Origin: Variovorax beijingensis
GTDB lineage: Bacteria; Pseudomonadota; Gammaproteobacteria; Burkholderiales; Burkholderiaceae_C
Reading direction: 5' to 3'
NCBI RefSeq assembly: GCF_007828835.1
Contig: NZ_VIVL01000002.1
Coordinates: 124,001 to 188,000, forward strand
DNA: 64,000 nt
Shown here: positions 62,335 to 64,000 of the stretch, one piece after another
Position numbering within the stretch: the stretch's first letter is position 1
Layout of the letters: every line of letters begins with the position of its first letter
The notes under the pieces: generated by a model
What the model saw: only the letters and a program-made list of their open reading frames with translations
What the model was told of the DNA's origin: nothing
The model's database searches: none
Made by a program: the position numbers and the translations under genes

Positions 62335-62446
62335 GGGATAGTGTTCCTCGGTAGGCAGAGACCGAGAACTATAGCTAGCACGCCCTCGTGCTTTATGACA
62401 GTCGTGTGACAAGCGAGGGTCATTGCCCTTGACGGGCGTGGTGCAC

Positions 62447-62483
62447 GCGTCCGCCGCCGCCCGGTCCGGGCAGCGGCGGACGC
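62447..62483. repeat. 18-bp inverted repeat with minimal loop
   Basis: GCGTCCGCCGCCGCCCGG (62447-62464), a single T, then CCGGGCAGCGGCGGACGC (62466-62483): 17 of 18 positions pair. It lies 17 bp beyond the stop of the secreted protein gene on the minus strand. There is no T-run downstream, so it may be a 3' stabilising or Rho-type structure rather than an intrinsic terminator. Confidence 0.55.
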
Positions 62484-62499
62484 CGCCGGGCAGCGAGCT

Positions 62500-63009
62500 T
62501 CAGCGTGTCGGCGCCGGCATCGGGGCCGGCATGGGCATCGGCTCCATGGGCGCGATGGGTGCAATGGCCGGTGGCGGAACCCGCGAAGGCGCGGGCATCG
62601 GCGCCGGCATCGCGGCAGCGGGCGCCGGCATGACGACGGTGGTGACCGATTCGCGGATCACGCCGCCGCCCATCACGCTGCCATCCACATTGCCGCGGGT
62701 GTTGCCGCTGCCGCCCATCACGCGGGCCTCGCAGTCCGCGCGATCGGCCGGTGGCTGGAGTCCGCAGCGCGCGAGGGCATTGCGCTGGTAGTCGGGTGCG
62801 CTGGTCAAGCCGCCGCGCGCAGCTTCCTGACGCGCGGCGCCGGCCTCGCGGATGCAGGCCGCGCGGTCCTGCTGGTTGTGGCCGCAGACCGCGAGTTCCT
62901 GCTGGTAGGTGGAGTCGCCGCGGCGCGACTGGGCCGGGGCCGAGGTGGCGGCGGCCAGGCCGCCCACGGCAATCAGGGCGGCAATCATCGAACGGGTGGT
63001 GCTGTTCAT
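62500..63009 (-). CDS. Secreted Cys-containing protein, paralogue 2
   Basis: A 169-aa exported protein. The signal peptide covers residues 1-27 (NSTTRSMIAALIAVGGLAAA, cut after PAQ). The mature part has four Cys in the spacing C-H-NQQDRAAC, then RCGLQPPADRADC, which recurs in the next gene. It ends in a Pro/Ala/Met-rich low-complexity tail with repeated PAPMPAP. AAGGAG stands six bases before the ATG. The family is unknown; similar small Cys-patterned proteins occur in Comamonadaceae. The paralogue lies 80 bp upstream. Confidence 0.8.
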   Translation of the reverse strand: MNSTTRSMIAALIAVGGLAAATSAPAQSRRGDSTYQQELAVCGHNQQDRAACIREAGAARQEAARGGLTSAPDYQRNALARCGLQPPADRADCEARVMGGSGNTRGNVDGSVMGGGVIRESVTTVVMPAPAAAMPAPMPAPSRVPPPAIAPIAPMEPMPMPAPMPAPTR

Positions 63010-63089
63010 GGGGTGCTCCTTGGAGTGACCTGAGACATGAAAATGTTGGACGGGGTGGGCCGCCTCGGGTTCCGCGCGGCCGACGTCCA

Positions 63090-63497
63090 TCAGCGCGTGG
63101 GTGCGGCCGGCTGCGCCGGCAGCGGGGTCACTGTTTCGCGGATGACGCCGCCGCCCATCACGCTGCCTTCGGTGCTGGTGCGCGCGCCGCCCTGCAGGCG
63201 GGCCTCGCAGTCGGCGCGGTCGGCCGCGGGCTGTTCGCGGCAGCGCGCCATCGCGTTGGCGTCGTAGCGGCCGGGGCTGGCGCTCGTGAGGCCATTGCGC
63301 CCCGCTTCCTGGCGCGCAGCGGCAGCCTCGCGCAGGCACGCCGCGCGGTCCTGCTGCACGCCGTCGCAGGTGGCGCGCTCCTGCTGCGCGCGCGCGGCTG
63401 TGCCGGGCGCCTGCGCGAACGATGCGCCTGGCACCAGCAAACCGCTTGCTGCAAGAAGCGCGGCAGCACAAAGGGTGGAACGAACTGTTGTTGTCAT
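63090..63497 (-). CDS. Secreted Cys-containing protein, paralogue 1
   Basis: A 135-aa exported protein with signal peptide (TTTVRSTLCAAALLAASGLL, cut near SFAQA). The mature part mirrors the downstream gene: CDGVQQDRAACLREAAAARQ, then GLTSA, then RCREQPAADRADCEARLQGG and GSVMGGGVIRETVT. It lacks the long Pro-rich tail. The AGGAG site is seven bases before the ATG at 63497; the frame upstream is not coding. The pair evidently arose by tandem duplication and lies downstream of the cyanophycin synthetase end. Confidence 0.8.
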   Translation of the reverse strand: MTTTVRSTLCAAALLAASGLLVPGASFAQAPGTAARAQQERATCDGVQQDRAACLREAAAARQEAGRNGLTSASPGRYDANAMARCREQPAADRADCEARLQGGARTSTEGSVMGGGVIRETVTPLPAQPAAPTR

Positions 63498-63667
63498 CGG
63501 GTGCTCCTGGTTAGGGCGCGCCCTCCGAAAGCGCGACCGGACATGCAGTGTGGTCCGGTGCAGGCCGTGCGGGGTGTGGGACGGCACAGACAGCAGCCCC
63601 GGCCGGACTCGCCCCTGCGTGTGGGACGTGTCCGGCATGGGCCGGCGCGCGGCCGGTCCGGTGCGTG

Positions 63668-64000
63668 TCAGCCCGCCGCGATGCGCTGCGCGAGGTGCGC
63701 GAGCGCTTCCTCGACCTGGTCGACCAGGATCAGCGACAGGTCGCCCGGCTGCAGGCGCGCCAGTGCGGTGTCGATGGCGACGAACTCGCCGCGGATCTCG
63801 TCGATATAGCGCGTGCGCGCCGCGCCCTGCAGGCCCTGGCGCAGCAGCGCCATCACCTCGCCGTCGGCGCGGCCGCGCTGGGCCGCGTCCTGGTACAGGA
63901 TCACGTCGTCGAAGGCCTGGCCGAGGATGGCGGTCTGGTCGCGGATGTCGGAATCGCGCCGGTCGCCCGCGCCGCTGATCACCACCGAGCGCTTGTTGGC
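63668..64000 (-). CDS. cphA: Cyanophycin synthetase, C-terminal part (runs off window)
   Basis: The last 110 residues of a gene whose start lies beyond the window. The reading begins ANKRSVVISGAGDRRDSDIR and continues DQTAILGQAFDDVILYQDAA, which is the Mur-ligase C-terminal domain of cyanophycin synthetase with the GDRRD motif. It ends PGDLSLILVDQVEEALAHLA. Cyanophycin synthetase joins Asp and Arg with ATP into a nitrogen-storage polymer. A separate Mur ligase is less likely given the RRDSDI context. The open 5' side prevents testing the ATP-grasp half. Confidence 0.82.
   Translation of the reverse strand, partial: ANKRSVVISGAGDRRDSDIRDQTAILGQAFDDVILYQDAAQRGRADGEVMALLRQGLQGAARTRYIDEIRGEFVAIDTALARLQPGDLSLILVDQVEEALAHLAQRIAAG

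Overview
The window is about 64 kb of GC-rich DNA (I would guess high-60s percent GC) from a betaproteobacterium. Gene content and protein style point to the Comamonadaceae, most likely Variovorax or a close relative. Supporting signs are the many LysR regulators, the orphan Bug-type binding protein, a ChvE/GguAB sugar importer, a cyanophycin synthetase end and a GlmU-Lrp-GlmS neighbourhood. I saw no rRNA, tRNA, CRISPR array, phage or transposase gene, so this looks like ordinary chromosome with accessory metabolic islands. The species assignment is inference.

Region 1 (1-15.2 kb) is mostly core. It holds an OmpW porin, a GST, an MgtC-like membrane protein, a Slt-type lytic transglycosylase, 5-formyl-THF cyclo-ligase, a LysR regulator, a DUF2917 protein, a stand-alone BLUF blue-light sensor, a Crp/Fnr regulator and a lipoprotein. 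It continues with glmU, an Lrp/AsnC regulator, glmS, a DAHP synthase and three small genes. Three copies of a dispersed hairpin repeat sit in three of the four convergent gene gaps of the first 10 kb.

Region 2 (15.2-18.8 kb) is a three-gene branched-chain 2-oxoacid dehydrogenase operon (E1 alpha, E1 beta, E2) without its own E3.

Region 3 (18.8-28.7 kb, minus strand) is a cobalamin operon behind a clear cobalamin riboswitch. The order is cobM, cbiX, cobH, cbiD, cobL, cobI, cbiG, cobE, cbtB, cbtA, cobJ, ferredoxin. Most junctions are 4-nt start/stop overlaps. CbiX, CbiD and CbiG indicate the early-cobalt-insertion (oxygen-independent) route. CbtAB would import cobalt. No precorrin-6A reductase (CobK/CbiJ) is present in the block.

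Region 4 (28.7-44.5 kb) is a patchwork. It contains a Bug binding protein with tartrate dehydrogenase and a divergent LysR, an MltB transglycosylase, a membrane antiporter candidate, a hydrolase lipoprotein, an XRE-cupin regulator with a GNAT enzyme, and an EamA exporter with a LysR. It ends with a probable alpha/alpha-barrel protein translationally coupled to aldose 1-epimerase, and a DUF2798/NmrA pair with a divergent LysR.

Region 5 (44.5-60.2 kb) is a pentose/aldose catabolic island. An SMP-30 lactonase, an SDR aldose dehydrogenase, a sugar-acid dehydratase (IlvD/Edd family), a DapA-family keto-deoxy-sugar-acid dehydratase and an aldehyde dehydrogenase make up a non-phosphorylative route from aldose to 2-oxoglutarate. 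Two complete sugar ABC importers are included: ChvE-GguA-GguB and a YtfQ/R/T-YjfF type. A LysR gene lies in the middle, and ATTGAT/ATCAA-type operator candidates sit in both promoter regions around it.

Region 6 (60.1-64 kb) holds a LysR/SDR divergent pair, a small conserved-looking protein, two tandem paralogous secreted Cys-containing proteins, and the C-terminal end of cyanophycin synthetase running off the window edge.
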